Made by a program: the position numbers and the translations under genes
The notes under the pieces: model-generated
Seen by the model: only the letters and a program-made list of their open reading frames with translations
Told to the model about the DNA's origin: nothing
Databases searched by the model: none
In this document: in pieces, positions 1 through 5,673 of the stretch
How the letters are laid out: the number at the start of each line of letters is the position of its first letter
Position numbering within the stretch: the stretch's first letter is position 1
DNA from: Chloroflexota bacterium
Lineage (GTDB): Bacteria; Chloroflexota; Dehalococcoidia; GIF9; UBA5629
Assembly (NCBI GenBank): GCA_026389635.1
Contig: JAPLHM010000312.1
Span: 1-5,893, forward strand
DNA length: 5,893 nucleotides
Reading direction: 5' to 3'

Positions 1-387
1 CTGCCGGTTGAAGACATGAGGTGCGGGGGTTGCCGATCAGAGCTGCGCTCATTTTTCTGCCGTGAGCAGTGCAAGATGGTCAGGTGCGCAGCCGAAAAAG
101 GCATCGGGTTTTGCGGAAGCTGCACGGACTATCCCTGCCAGGAATTAAAGGATTTCCAGTGTGCCATGCCGCACAGGATCGAGCTATGGGGTTCGCTGGA
201 GCGCATCCGCGAGGCCGGCCCGGAGAAATGGTATAGTGAAATGCTGGAGCACTATGCCTGTCCTTCCTGCGGGGTGATCAACTCAGCCTACGATTTTCAG
301 TGCCGCAAATGCGGTGGCGAGCCGGGCAACGAGTATGTCAGGCAGCACCGTGAAGAGGTGGTTCGGCAGCTCGGCAATTTAAAGTAG
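1..387 (+). CDS. DUF3795-type cysteine-rich protein with C-terminal zinc ribbon (5' partial)
   Basis: The reading frame is open back to base 1, so the ATG at position 16 is probably internal and the N-terminal half lies outside the window. Numbering from that ATG, the visible part has 13 cysteines. The block C3-x2-C6 ... C15-x3-C19-x4-C24 ... C33-x2-C36-x4-C41 matches the pattern I know from DUF3795 proteins (CxGC, then CxxxCxxxxCA, then CxxCxxYPC). These are small predicted metal-binding proteins of unknown function. A second unit, C82-x2-C85 ... C96-x2-C99, is a typical zinc ribbon and is not part of every DUF3795 protein. It is followed by a charged tail. There is no signal peptide or membrane segment in the visible part, so the protein is probably cytoplasmic. 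The TAG stop lies inside a copy of an interspersed repeat, so the last residues may have been set by repeat insertion. The gene is convergent with the M20 peptidase gene. The family call is fairly firm; the function is unknown. Confidence 0.75.
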   Translation: MPVEDMRCGGCRSELRSFFCREQCKMVRCAAEKGIGFCGSCTDYPCQELKDFQCAMPHRIELWGSLERIREAGPEKWYSEMLEHYACPSCGVINSAYDFQCRKCGGEPGNEYVRQHREEVVRQLGNLK

Positions 388-411
388 GGGCGTTCCTTCA
401 GGTGCGCCCGC
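384..411. repeat. 28-bp interspersed repeat, copy 1
   Basis: This stretch is identical over 28 bases to 1989-2016. It begins GTAGGGGCG and ends GCGCCCGC. An imperfect hairpin can form within it, with GGGCG at 388-392 pairing with CGCCC at 405-409 and an inner CCT/AGG pair. The TAG stop codon of the upstream gene (385-387) lies inside the repeat. Unlike copy 2, no matching CCCTACA right end follows, so this copy looks truncated or partial. A 9-base part of it, TGCGCCCGC (403-411), recurs at 421-429. It fills most of the 49-nt gap between two convergent genes, and its hairpin could help terminate transcription, although there is no T-tract. Confidence 0.8.
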
Positions 412-436
412 TGTATTCGCTGCGCCCGCCGTCAGT

Positions 437-1903
437 TCACTTATCGAAGTTCTTAATCAGCTGAATGTAGAAATCGATCATCTCGCCGTAGTTGTCTACG
501 GAGATACGCTCGTTGGTGCCGTGGATCATCACGATCTCATCGCTGTTCAACCTCTGGGGCAAGAAACGCAGTATATTAGGCGAGAGGCCGATGTAGCAGG
601 TCGCGTCCGAGGCACTGTTCGTCATCGCAGGGGCGATCACTGCCTCGGGGAAGACCTCGTGAATGGTCTGGCTGAAGGACCTGAAGGCATCGGTGTCCGT
701 CCCCGATACAGGTGACGCCTCGTGGGCGTCACCACCGTATAGTTTGACCGTGACGCGCGGGTCGTCGATCACCTTGATGACGCGCTGGGTGACGCCATCG
801 ATGGTATCGCCCGGCAGGAGCCGGAAGTTGACCACAGAACTCGATCGCCTGGGAAGGACGTTCTCGCGGTCGCTCCCCTGCAGCATGGTGGGTGCGGTGG
901 TGGTCCTCAGCGTCGCATCCGTGGGTGGAGAGGCTGACAGGATACCCTGGATGACACCATCCAAAAGCCACGTATTGGCAAAGATTGTCTTATACAGGGC
1001 CGACATCTCCGGGCCCAGGTACTCAAACATCTGGCCCGCGGGTCCGCCCGCAAACTTGCCCGGGAAGGGGTTTTCCTCCAGCTTGTCCACGGCGGCTGCT
1101 ACGATACCGGTGGTCGTCTGCCGCGGCGGCCAGGCAGAGTGCCCCCCCTCTGATTCAGCCGAAAGCTCCAGGTTCAGGTAACCTTTCTCGGAAGTGCCGA
1201 TCAGGGCGACGGGGGCCTTGATGCCCGGTATTGCCCCGCTGATGACCAGGAAGCCCTCGTCCGTTATCATCTCGAAATCCTTGCCGTTGTCCTTGAGGTA
1301 CTGCGCGATCTGGCCAGCGCCCTCCTTGCCGGTTACCTCCTCGTCGAAGCCCGAGGCCAGGCAGATGGTGCGCGATGGCTGAAAACCGTCCTTTATCAGG
1401 TATTCCATGGCTTCCAGCATACTGACCAGCGCGCTCTTGTCGTCCAGCGTGCCGCGGCCCCAGATATAGCCGTCGGCGATCGTGCCCGAGAAGGGCGGGT
1501 ACTTCCAGCCTTCATCCGCCGCCGGGACTACGTCCTGATGGGCCAGCAGCAGGATGGGTTTTTTCTGGGGGTCGCTGCCCTTCCAAGTGTAGAGCAGGCC
1601 GTAGTCGTTGATGACCTTTACGTCGAGGGTGGAGTACACCAGCGGGAAGGTCTTCGCCAGGTATTCCTGCATTTTGGCGAAGGGCTGGTAATCAACCTTC
1701 GACTTGTCCTGGTTGAAAACGGTCTGGAACTTCAGGGATTCCGCAAGCCGCTGCGCGGCCTGGTCGTTGTCTATTTTATAGTCCACTTTGCTGCCGGCCG
1801 GCAGTTGTTTAGAGTTGAAAGTCATGGTCCTGATGGCGATGACAGATCCCAGCACGACGACCACGGCTACGATGCAGAGTACGACGATGACCCATTTCTT
1901 CAT
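437..1903 (-). CDS. Membrane-anchored M20 family metallopeptidase (PM20D1/carboxypeptidase S-like)
   Basis: This 488-residue protein is a probable zinc-dependent amidohydrolase that cleaves peptides or N-acylated amino acids. Residues 4-24 form one hydrophobic segment with no clear cleavage site, so it is probably a signal anchor with the catalytic domain outside the cytoplasm. The M20 metal and catalytic residues are all present: H122 and D124 in AHQDVVP, bridging D154 in GRGTLDDK, general base E188 and ligand E189 in GFDEEVTG, D215 in ITDEG, and H461 in MIHGTNE. The lid/dimerisation domain carries GGHSAWPP (H255). The spacing and the C-terminal block (RTTTAPTM ... VNFRLLPGDT ... HGTNERISV) resemble mammalian PM20D1 and yeast Cps1 more than the short ArgE/DapE enzymes. 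The ATG follows a strong GAGGAGG site 8 nt upstream. It is the last of three minus-strand genes, separated from the lipoprotein gene by a repeat element. Substrate is not determined: N-fatty-acyl amino acids and C-terminal dipeptides are both possible. Confidence 0.9.
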   Translation of the reverse strand: MKKWVIVVLCIVAVVVVLGSVIAIRTMTFNSKQLPAGSKVDYKIDNDQAAQRLAESLKFQTVFNQDKSKVDYQPFAKMQEYLAKTFPLVYSTLDVKVINDYGLLYTWKGSDPQKKPILLLAHQDVVPAADEGWKYPPFSGTIADGYIWGRGTLDDKSALVSMLEAMEYLIKDGFQPSRTICLASGFDEEVTGKEGAGQIAQYLKDNGKDFEMITDEGFLVISGAIPGIKAPVALIGTSEKGYLNLELSAESEGGHSAWPPRQTTTGIVAAAVDKLEENPFPGKFAGGPAGQMFEYLGPEMSALYKTIFANTWLLDGVIQGILSASPPTDATLRTTTAPTMLQGSDRENVLPRRSSSVVNFRLLPGDTIDGVTQRVIKVIDDPRVTVKLYGGDAHEASPVSGTDTDAFRSFSQTIHEVFPEAVIAPAMTNSASDATCYIGLSPNILRFLPQRLNSDEIVMIHGTNERISVDNYGEMIDFYIQLIKNFDK

Positions 1904-1911
1904 TTTGGCAA

Positions 1912-1918
1912 CCTCCTC
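1912..1918 (-). promoter_or_regulatory. Shine-Dalgarno site of the M20 peptidase gene
   Basis: Read on the minus strand this is GAGGAGG, 8 nt before the ATG at 1903. It is the strongest ribosome binding site in the window and fixes the start so that the N-terminal membrane anchor is included. Confidence 0.8.
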
Positions 1919-1987
1919 GGGCGCGGAAATTTAAAACATTCTAACACGATGCCCGCGGCGCTACAAAACCGTAGTAATAATGGACAC

Positions 1988-2049
1988 TGTAGGGGCGTTC
2001 CTTCAGGTGCGCCCGCAAGAGCAGACAGGCCTAAAGGCCCATCCCTACA
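1988..2049. mobile_element. 62-bp MITE-like or REP-like element (contains 28-bp repeat copy 2)
   Basis: The element starts TGTAGGG (1988-1994) and ends CCCTACA (2043-2049), which are perfect 7-bp terminal inverted repeats. Its left part (1989-2016) is identical to 384-411. Inside are two more inverted repeats: GGGCG (1993-1997) with CGCCC (2010-2014), and GGCCT (2028-2032) with AGGCC (2035-2039). It encodes nothing and has no obvious target-site duplication. It takes up much of the 167-nt gap between the lipoprotein and peptidase genes. Short intergenic palindromic elements with GTAGGGGC ends are common in some environmental bacterial genomes, but whether this is a non-autonomous transposon or a REP-type repeat is inference. 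Confidence 0.6.
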
Positions 2050-2070
2050 TTGATTCGCCCGTGATGGCCC

Positions 2071-2982
2071 TCACTCCACAGGCATGCGGGCGCTGCCGGA
2101 TGCCCGGATCATCCAGTTGACCTTGCTGCGGTCGCTGTACCAGAAGGTCGAGTTATAGAAGGTGTCGATGGACACCGGCGCGATATTGGGCGGCCGCCCG
2201 CTGGCCAGGTCGGAGTGCTCGTTGACGACGCTATCGTCCACGCCCACCTGTATGCCCTTATGCATGCCGGTACCCGTAAAAAAGTAAACCAGGAAATCGT
2301 TCTCAATATTGAAAGGAGGGATGTCGAAATCCACCCATGACGGCGGGCGGTAGGGGAAGGCGCCCTTGACCGGGATTTTGGCAATGGCGTAGGTCCGGCT
2401 GAAGAGCGGTGTGTAAAACGCGTCCATGACATAGAGGTCGAATGTCTTGCCCTCCCAGGCCACGCCGTAAATGCCGCAGCAGACACTGACTTTGTTCAAT
2501 ATGAAGGGTTTGGCCGGCGGTGTGAAACCGATGAGGAAGCCGTTGTTGTAGCCTGCCCAGAGGGTTTCCTGCGGTATGCCGTTGTCGTACTTTAGCTCCA
2601 CCTCCCTCTCCTCCACAGCCTTAACGGTCAGGGTGGCGCCGGCGCTGCCGAGCTGGATTTTATATGTGCCCCGCTCATCCGTAGAGACGCTGAAGGTAAG
2701 CCTGCCTGTCTTCCCGGGCAGTATGGTGATGGTCTTTTGCGCCACCTGCCGGCCGTTCATGGTAAGCGCGGCAGCATAGTTGCCGGCCAGTCCGCCCGTG
2801 TTGGCCACCTGCGCAACGACCGTGGCGTCCTCCCCGGACAGCACCTCTACGGGTGTGACCTCCAGCGATACAACCTGGAAGGAGGCGGGACGGACCTGCG
2901 GCTGCTGCGCGCAGGCAAGGAGGACCACCGCCAGAGCCGGCGCCAGCCAGGCCACGCGTAACAGGGCATGCATCATTTTCAT
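2071..2982 (-). CDS. CARDB-like domain lipoprotein
   Basis: This is a 303-residue predicted lipoprotein. Residues 1-23 are a signal peptide with a hydrophobic core, followed by the lipobox LLAC with lipidated C24; A25-Q26 follow, with no Asp at +2. Residues about 35-121 look like one CARDB/Ig-like beta-sandwich: 'SLEVTPVEVLSGEDATVVAQ', then the hallmark VxNTGGxxG (59-67), then PGKTGRLTF and a closing TLTV strand. Such domains usually mediate adhesion or binding at the cell surface. Residues about 127-303 are rich in aromatic residues and predicted beta structure, and I do not recognise them; they include adjacent cysteines C168-C169. The ATG at 2982 is chosen because it gives a complete signal peptide, although its ribosome site is weak (GGTGAT). 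Two further ATGs follow at codons 3 and 4. The gene begins 34 nt after the phosphatase stop, so the two are probably cotranscribed. Its ligand or role is unknown. Confidence 0.75.
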   Translation of the reverse strand: MKMMHALLRVAWLAPALAVVLLACAQQPQVRPASFQVVSLEVTPVEVLSGEDATVVAQVANTGGLAGNYAAALTMNGRQVAQKTITILPGKTGRLTFSVSTDERGTYKIQLGSAGATLTVKAVEEREVELKYDNGIPQETLWAGYNNGFLIGFTPPAKPFILNKVSVCCGIYGVAWEGKTFDLYVMDAFYTPLFSRTYAIAKIPVKGAFPYRPPSWVDFDIPPFNIENDFLVYFFTGTGMHKGIQVGVDDSVVNEHSDLASGRPPNIAPVSIDTFYNSTFWYSDRSKVNWMIRASGSARMPVE

Positions 2983-3016
2983 AGTATCACCAGGACAGCG
3001 GGTGGCAGGAGCAGGT

Positions 3017-4711
3017 CTAAAGGATTTTAAGTACCATCAGGGTGAAGTCGTCGAACTGGGGCTGGCCCTCGCTGAATTCGACTACTGTCTGCTCGATGCG
3101 CTTGATTATCTCATCGGCGTGCAGGTTGACCGACTGTTGCGCCAGGTCGCTGAGACGCTGCATGCCGAACTGTTCTTCGGCGCCGTTGATGGCCTCGGTT
3201 ACGCCGTCGGTATAGAGCAATACCACGTCGCCGCTGTCCAGGGCTATCTGCTTGACCTGGAGCTTGATGTCGCGCAGCACGCCCAGTGCGATGCCCTCGG
3301 CCCTCATCAGCACCACATCGTTGCTGCCGCTCTTCATCATCAACGAGGGGTTGTGCCCGGCGCTGACATAGGTGAGGGTCATTTTTACAGGATCGAGCAC
3401 TCCGTAGAAAAGGGTGACGAACATGCTGGCCCGGTCGTGCTCGGCGATGAGGTCGTTGGCGCGGCGGATGGTCTCCTCGACGCTGATGTCGGCCACGGCG
3501 TTGGCCCGTACCAGTGTGCGCGAGAGCGCCATGAAGAGCGCGGCCGGCACACCCTTGCCGGAAACGTCGGCTATGACCAGCCCCCACTTGTCTTCGCCGA
3601 TGGGTATGAAGTCGTAGAAATCGCCGCCCACCTCCCGGGCGGGAAGATTCATGGCGGCTATCTCGATGCCTTCGATGAGGGGCGGGAATTCGGGCAAAAA
3701 GCTCTGCTGTATGTTGCGGGCGATATCCAGTTCCTTGGCGATGCGCTCCTTCTCGGCGCTGGTGCGCAACAGCTCCTCTGTGTGACCCTTGAGGTCGGAC
3801 GCCATCCTGTTAAACGAGTCGGCCAGGTTTTCCAGTTCGTCGCCGGTCCTGACCTCCACCCTGTAATCGAGGTCGCCCGCGCCGATAACGCCGGCGCCGT
3901 AAGACAACTTGCGCAAAGGGCCGGTGATCTTCCTGGCTATGACAACGATCAGCAGCGCGGCCAGCAGCAGTACCAGTGAGAAGGAGATGATGAATATGAA
4001 CAGCATGCCCTGGATTTTCTGGTGGATATAATCGGATGCATATTTGGTTTCCGCGTCTATTGCCGCGCGGGTGGCTTTGACGGTCTCGGTGAACTCGTCG
4101 ATATATGTGGTGGCTGCCACCATGTAGTCGTAGCCCTCTACGGGCAGCATGTACATGAATTTTTGCCTGATGCTGCCATCGGGCTCTGCCCAATCGTAGT
4201 ACCCGTAGGCGACGGAGCCGTCGATGCTGGCATCGTATATCTTCCACATGGAGGGCAACTGGTCCTTGAGGCCATGCATGTCGAAATTGACCAGCGCGGG
4301 GTTGGGGTGCAGCCTCATGATGCCAGTGTGTTTTTCATAGAGGGCTGTGTAGCCGGTCCTGCCCACGGGCTGCACTGCGATGGCCGCCAGTTCGGCATCC
4401 TTGTCCAGCGCACCTGAAAAGGTCCCCATGCGCCCCTTCATGTATATCTCCACCTGCCGGGAGACGTCTGTGCCCTTCTGCCTGATGGAGGCCTCGCCCA
4501 GGGCCTGCAGCGCCAGCGTGCTGTCCTTTGCCGCATCGTAACCCAGTTTCCTGCTGCTCTCCTCGGCAAAGACACCTATCTCGTTGAGGGTGCTCACCGC
4601 AAGGTAACCGATGATGCCGAAGGAGAGGATGGTCAGCAGCAGGAAGGATGCCAGCAGCTTGGTGGCCACGCTCCAACGGGTCCTTAAATGACCGGCGCCT
4701 GTATTCGTCAT
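3017..4711 (-). CDS. Membrane sensor serine phosphatase: Cache-HAMP-SpoIIE (PP2C, RsbU-like)
   Basis: This 564-residue transmembrane protein phosphatase probably dephosphorylates a STAS-domain anti-anti-sigma factor. Domain order: TM1 about 17-41; an extracytoplasmic region about 42-234 with a Cache-like fold (GRTGYTALYEKHTGIMRLHP at 117-136, then the VEGYDYMVAATTYIDEF motif near 191-207); TM2 about 235-258; HAMP about 258-312; a coiled-coil linker with the SpoIIE-family 'ARNIQQSFLP' signature at 331-340; and the SpoIIE/PP2C domain about 345-563. The metal-binding aspartates are intact: D364 in GGDFYD, D382 in ADVSGKG, D502 in LYTDGVTEA and D554/D555 in the final FDDFT. AGHNP (451-455) is also present. 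An in-frame TAG lies about 24 nt upstream of the ATG, so it cannot be much longer. No Shine-Dalgarno site precedes the ATG, which sits in the centre of a perfect inverted repeat. A GTG at codon 15 (4669) is an alternative that keeps TM1. No kinase or STAS partner is encoded nearby. Confidence 0.9.
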   Translation of the reverse strand: MTNTGAGHLRTRWSVATKLLASFLLLTILSFGIIGYLAVSTLNEIGVFAEESSRKLGYDAAKDSTLALQALGEASIRQKGTDVSRQVEIYMKGRMGTFSGALDKDAELAAIAVQPVGRTGYTALYEKHTGIMRLHPNPALVNFDMHGLKDQLPSMWKIYDASIDGSVAYGYYDWAEPDGSIRQKFMYMLPVEGYDYMVAATTYIDEFTETVKATRAAIDAETKYASDYIHQKIQGMLFIFIISFSLVLLLAALLIVVIARKITGPLRKLSYGAGVIGAGDLDYRVEVRTGDELENLADSFNRMASDLKGHTEELLRTSAEKERIAKELDIARNIQQSFLPEFPPLIEGIEIAAMNLPAREVGGDFYDFIPIGEDKWGLVIADVSGKGVPAALFMALSRTLVRANAVADISVEETIRRANDLIAEHDRASMFVTLFYGVLDPVKMTLTYVSAGHNPSLMMKSGSNDVVLMRAEGIALGVLRDIKLQVKQIALDSGDVVLLYTDGVTEAINGAEEQFGMQRLSDLAQQSVNLHADEIIKRIEQTVVEFSEGQPQFDDFTLMVLKIL

Positions 4712-4723
4712 AATACAGGCGCC
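4694..4723. promoter_or_regulatory. Perfect 12+12 bp inverted repeat spanning the phosphatase start codon
   Basis: GGCGCCTGTATT (4694-4705) and its exact reverse complement AATACAGGCGCC (4712-4723) are separated by CGTCAT, whose last three bases are the phosphatase ATG read on the minus strand. Three outer positions give two more pairs (4692/4725 and 4691/4726) after one mismatch. There is no T-tract on either side, so it is not a good terminator. It overlaps the predicted transcription start of the phosphatase gene, which fits an operator for a dimeric regulator. If the transcript starts further upstream, the same sequence would make an RNA hairpin with the AUG in its loop. The repeat is directly visible; the regulatory role is inference. 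Confidence 0.6.
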
Positions 4724-4753
4724 AGTATAATACTAAAGCGAGCGGACTCACAA
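4724..4753 (-). promoter_or_regulatory. Candidate sigma-70-type promoter of the phosphatase-lipoprotein unit
   Basis: On the minus strand TTGTGA (4753-4748) is followed after 18 bp by TATACT (4729-4724), both near the vegetative consensus. The predicted start of transcription lies at about 4716-4718, only a few bases before the ATG at 4711. This would give an almost leaderless mRNA, consistent with the absence of a ribosome binding site. An overlapping TATTAT (4732-4727) is an alternative -10. The plus strand of the same A+T patch reads TATAAT (4726-4731), but without a convincing -35. Confidence 0.4.
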
Positions 4754-4841
4754 GCTTGCCGGCGGGTAAGGGGAATATGGTCTGAGCTTGAGTCTCTGGT
4801 GCAGCTCCACTCTAATCGCAAATAGCGCAGGAAGCCCTGTG

Positions 4842-4850
4842 TGATATACT
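4842..4850 (+). promoter_or_regulatory. Candidate extended -10 promoter of the MNT/HEPN operon
   Basis: TGATATACT combines a TG extension with the -10-like hexamer TATACT (4845-4850), about 42 nt before the GTG start of the nucleotidyltransferase. No good -35 hexamer is seen 16-18 bp upstream, which is tolerable for extended -10 promoters. The rest of the 4740-4890 gap shows nothing else I can support. Confidence 0.35.
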
Positions 4851-4891
4851 TGTTATTGATGAGGGTAACTAATTGACTGGAGATAGGGTCC

Positions 4892-5260
4892 GTGCTGACT
4901 GAACGCGGAAAAACGATTAACGCTCTGCGGCGAAAGCTGGTTACTGAGTTGGGCAATATGATCAATTCGATTGTCCTTTATGGGTCGGTTGCCCGCGGTG
5001 ATGCACGCGACGATAGCGATATCGATATGTTTGTTGTCATTAAGGATAACAACCTTTTTAAAACTGTTTCCGATATCGGATATTCCGTAGACGTGAAAAA
5101 CAGGACACACACCTCTTTTTTCTGGGCAACTCCACGCGAGGTGACCCGCCTGGCGAAGAATAAATCTCCCTTTATTGACAGTGTGGCTGCGGAAGGAATT
5201 GTTTTATATGACAGGGGAACATTCAGAAGGCTTCGTAAAAGACTCGCTGCAAAGAGCTGA
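4892..5260 (+). CDS. MNT-type nucleotidyltransferase, probable antitoxin of an MNT/HEPN pair
   Basis: This 122-residue minimal nucleotidyltransferase has the polymerase-beta-fold signature GS-x10-DxD: G31-S32 in LYGSVARG, then D43 and D45 in DSDID. D67 in YSVDVKN is a candidate third metal-binding aspartate. The C-terminal part (PFIDSVAAEGIVLYDRG) is the usual end of stand-alone MNT proteins. In characterised MNT/HEPN systems the MNT protein adds AMP to the HEPN toxin and neutralises it; that role is assigned here by analogy. The GTG start is supported by GGAG at 4879-4882, 9 nt upstream, and by an in-frame TGA at 4874-4876 that rules out a longer protein. The 3' end overlaps the HEPN gene by 53 nt, so translation is probably coupled. 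The pair has visibly lower G+C than its flanks: I count 24 G/C in 60 bases at 5401-5460 against 39 in 60 at 3241-3300. That suggests acquisition by transfer. Confidence 0.85.
   Translation: MLTERGKTINALRRKLVTELGNMINSIVLYGSVARGDARDDSDIDMFVVIKDNNLFKTVSDIGYSVDVKNRTHTSFFWATPREVTRLAKNKSPFIDSVAAEGIVLYDRGTFRRLRKRLAAKS
5191..5197 (+). promoter_or_regulatory. Shine-Dalgarno site of the HEPN gene
   Basis: GGAAGGA lies 10 nt before the ATG at 5208 and inside the nucleotidyltransferase coding region. It is the reason for preferring that ATG over the TTG at 5175, which is in frame but has no comparable site. Confidence 0.65.
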
Positions 5261-5615
5261 TAAAGCGCTTGAAGCGACTCGCCGCCTGATGGCAGCCCGG
5301 CTGTATGAAGATGCGGTTTCGAGAGCTTATTATGCCATGTTCCATGCTGCAAGGGCTGTTCTGTATACCAGGGGAATAACCACAAAAACTCATAGTGGGC
5401 TAATAACCAGTTTTGGGATTGAGATAGCTGAGAAGGGTATTGTTGACAGGGAGTATGGAAGAATGTTAAATCGCGCATTCAATTTAAGGCAAAAAAGCGA
5501 TTATGAAACCGGCTCCCGCTTTAAAAGAGAGGATGTCGCGGAAATGTTGGAGAACGCTGAAAAATTTGTTCAGATAGTTAAAGCTGTGATTGATAAAGGT
5601 AATAAATTGGCTTAA
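5208..5615 (+). CDS. HEPN domain protein, probable RNase toxin of an MNT/HEPN pair
   Basis: This 135-residue all-helical HEPN protein belongs to the 'AYYAMFHAAR' type (the HEPN group paired with MNT proteins, distinct from DUF86/HepT). The core motif R39-AYYAMF-H46 fits the R-x4-6-H pattern of HEPN ribonucleases with six intervening residues. KTHSGL (60-65) and the C-terminal helix NLRQKSDYETG ... AEKFVQIV (92-124) are also typical of the family. HEPN proteins of this kind dimerise and often cleave RNA when released from their partner; activity here is inferred. The RX4HXY tyrosine that is adenylylated in HepT is not seen in that form; Y41 and Y42, inside the R-x6-H stretch, are the nearest tyrosines. 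The start at 5208 has a GGAAGGA site 10 nt upstream; a TTG start at 5175 would add 11 residues. The gene overlaps the antitoxin gene by 53 nt in a different frame and is followed 16 nt later by a strong terminator. Confidence 0.85.
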   Translation: MTGEHSEGFVKDSLQRADKALEATRRLMAARLYEDAVSRAYYAMFHAARAVLYTRGITTKTHSGLITSFGIEIAEKGIVDREYGRMLNRAFNLRQKSDYETGSRFKREDVAEMLENAEKFVQIVKAVIDKGNKLA

Positions 5616-5631
5616 GGACGTATAAATCAGG

Positions 5632-5669
5632 ATAAGAGAGGGAGCACCTTGAGGTGCTCCCTCTCTTAT
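5632..5669 (+). terminator. Strong rho-independent terminator, probably bidirectional
   Basis: A perfect 17-bp stem (5632-5648 with 5653-5669) encloses the loop TTGA. On the plus strand it is followed by TTATTTATTTAT, which acts as the U-rich tail for the MNT/HEPN operon. The stem also lies directly after the stop of the converging acyl-CoA synthetase gene. Read from that side the tail is weaker (ATCCTGATTT), but A/T-rich stem ends still make two-way use likely. Confidence 0.9.
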
Positions 5670-5673
5670 TTAT

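Noticed and set aside
663..1181. Plus-strand open frame opposite the M20 gene
   Set aside because: It lies within the conserved catalytic and lid region of the peptidase on the other strand; low-complexity Ser/Pro/Arg-rich translation typical of a shadow frame.
384..2016. Direct repeats as a CRISPR array
   Set aside because: Only two copies, about 1.6 kb apart with a whole gene between them, and no cas genes.
2780..3979. Long plus-strand open frame (399 codons) opposite the lipoprotein and phosphatase genes
   Set aside because: It is antisense to two genes with clear domains and motifs, its translation shows no recognisable domain, and high G+C coding DNA often leaves long open antisense frames.
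4694..4723. Inverted repeat as a rho-independent terminator
   Set aside because: No T-tract follows on either strand and it sits at a gene start, not an end.
4859..4876. Five-codon ATG frame ending in TGA just before, and in frame with, the nucleotidyltransferase gene
   Set aside because: Considered as a leader peptide or read-through N-terminus, but it is too short to judge, has no ribosome site of its own, and the GTG at 4892 has a good one.
4978..5478. Minus-strand open frame opposite the MNT/HEPN genes
   Set aside because: It overlaps two plus-strand genes with intact family motifs and has no recognisable domain.
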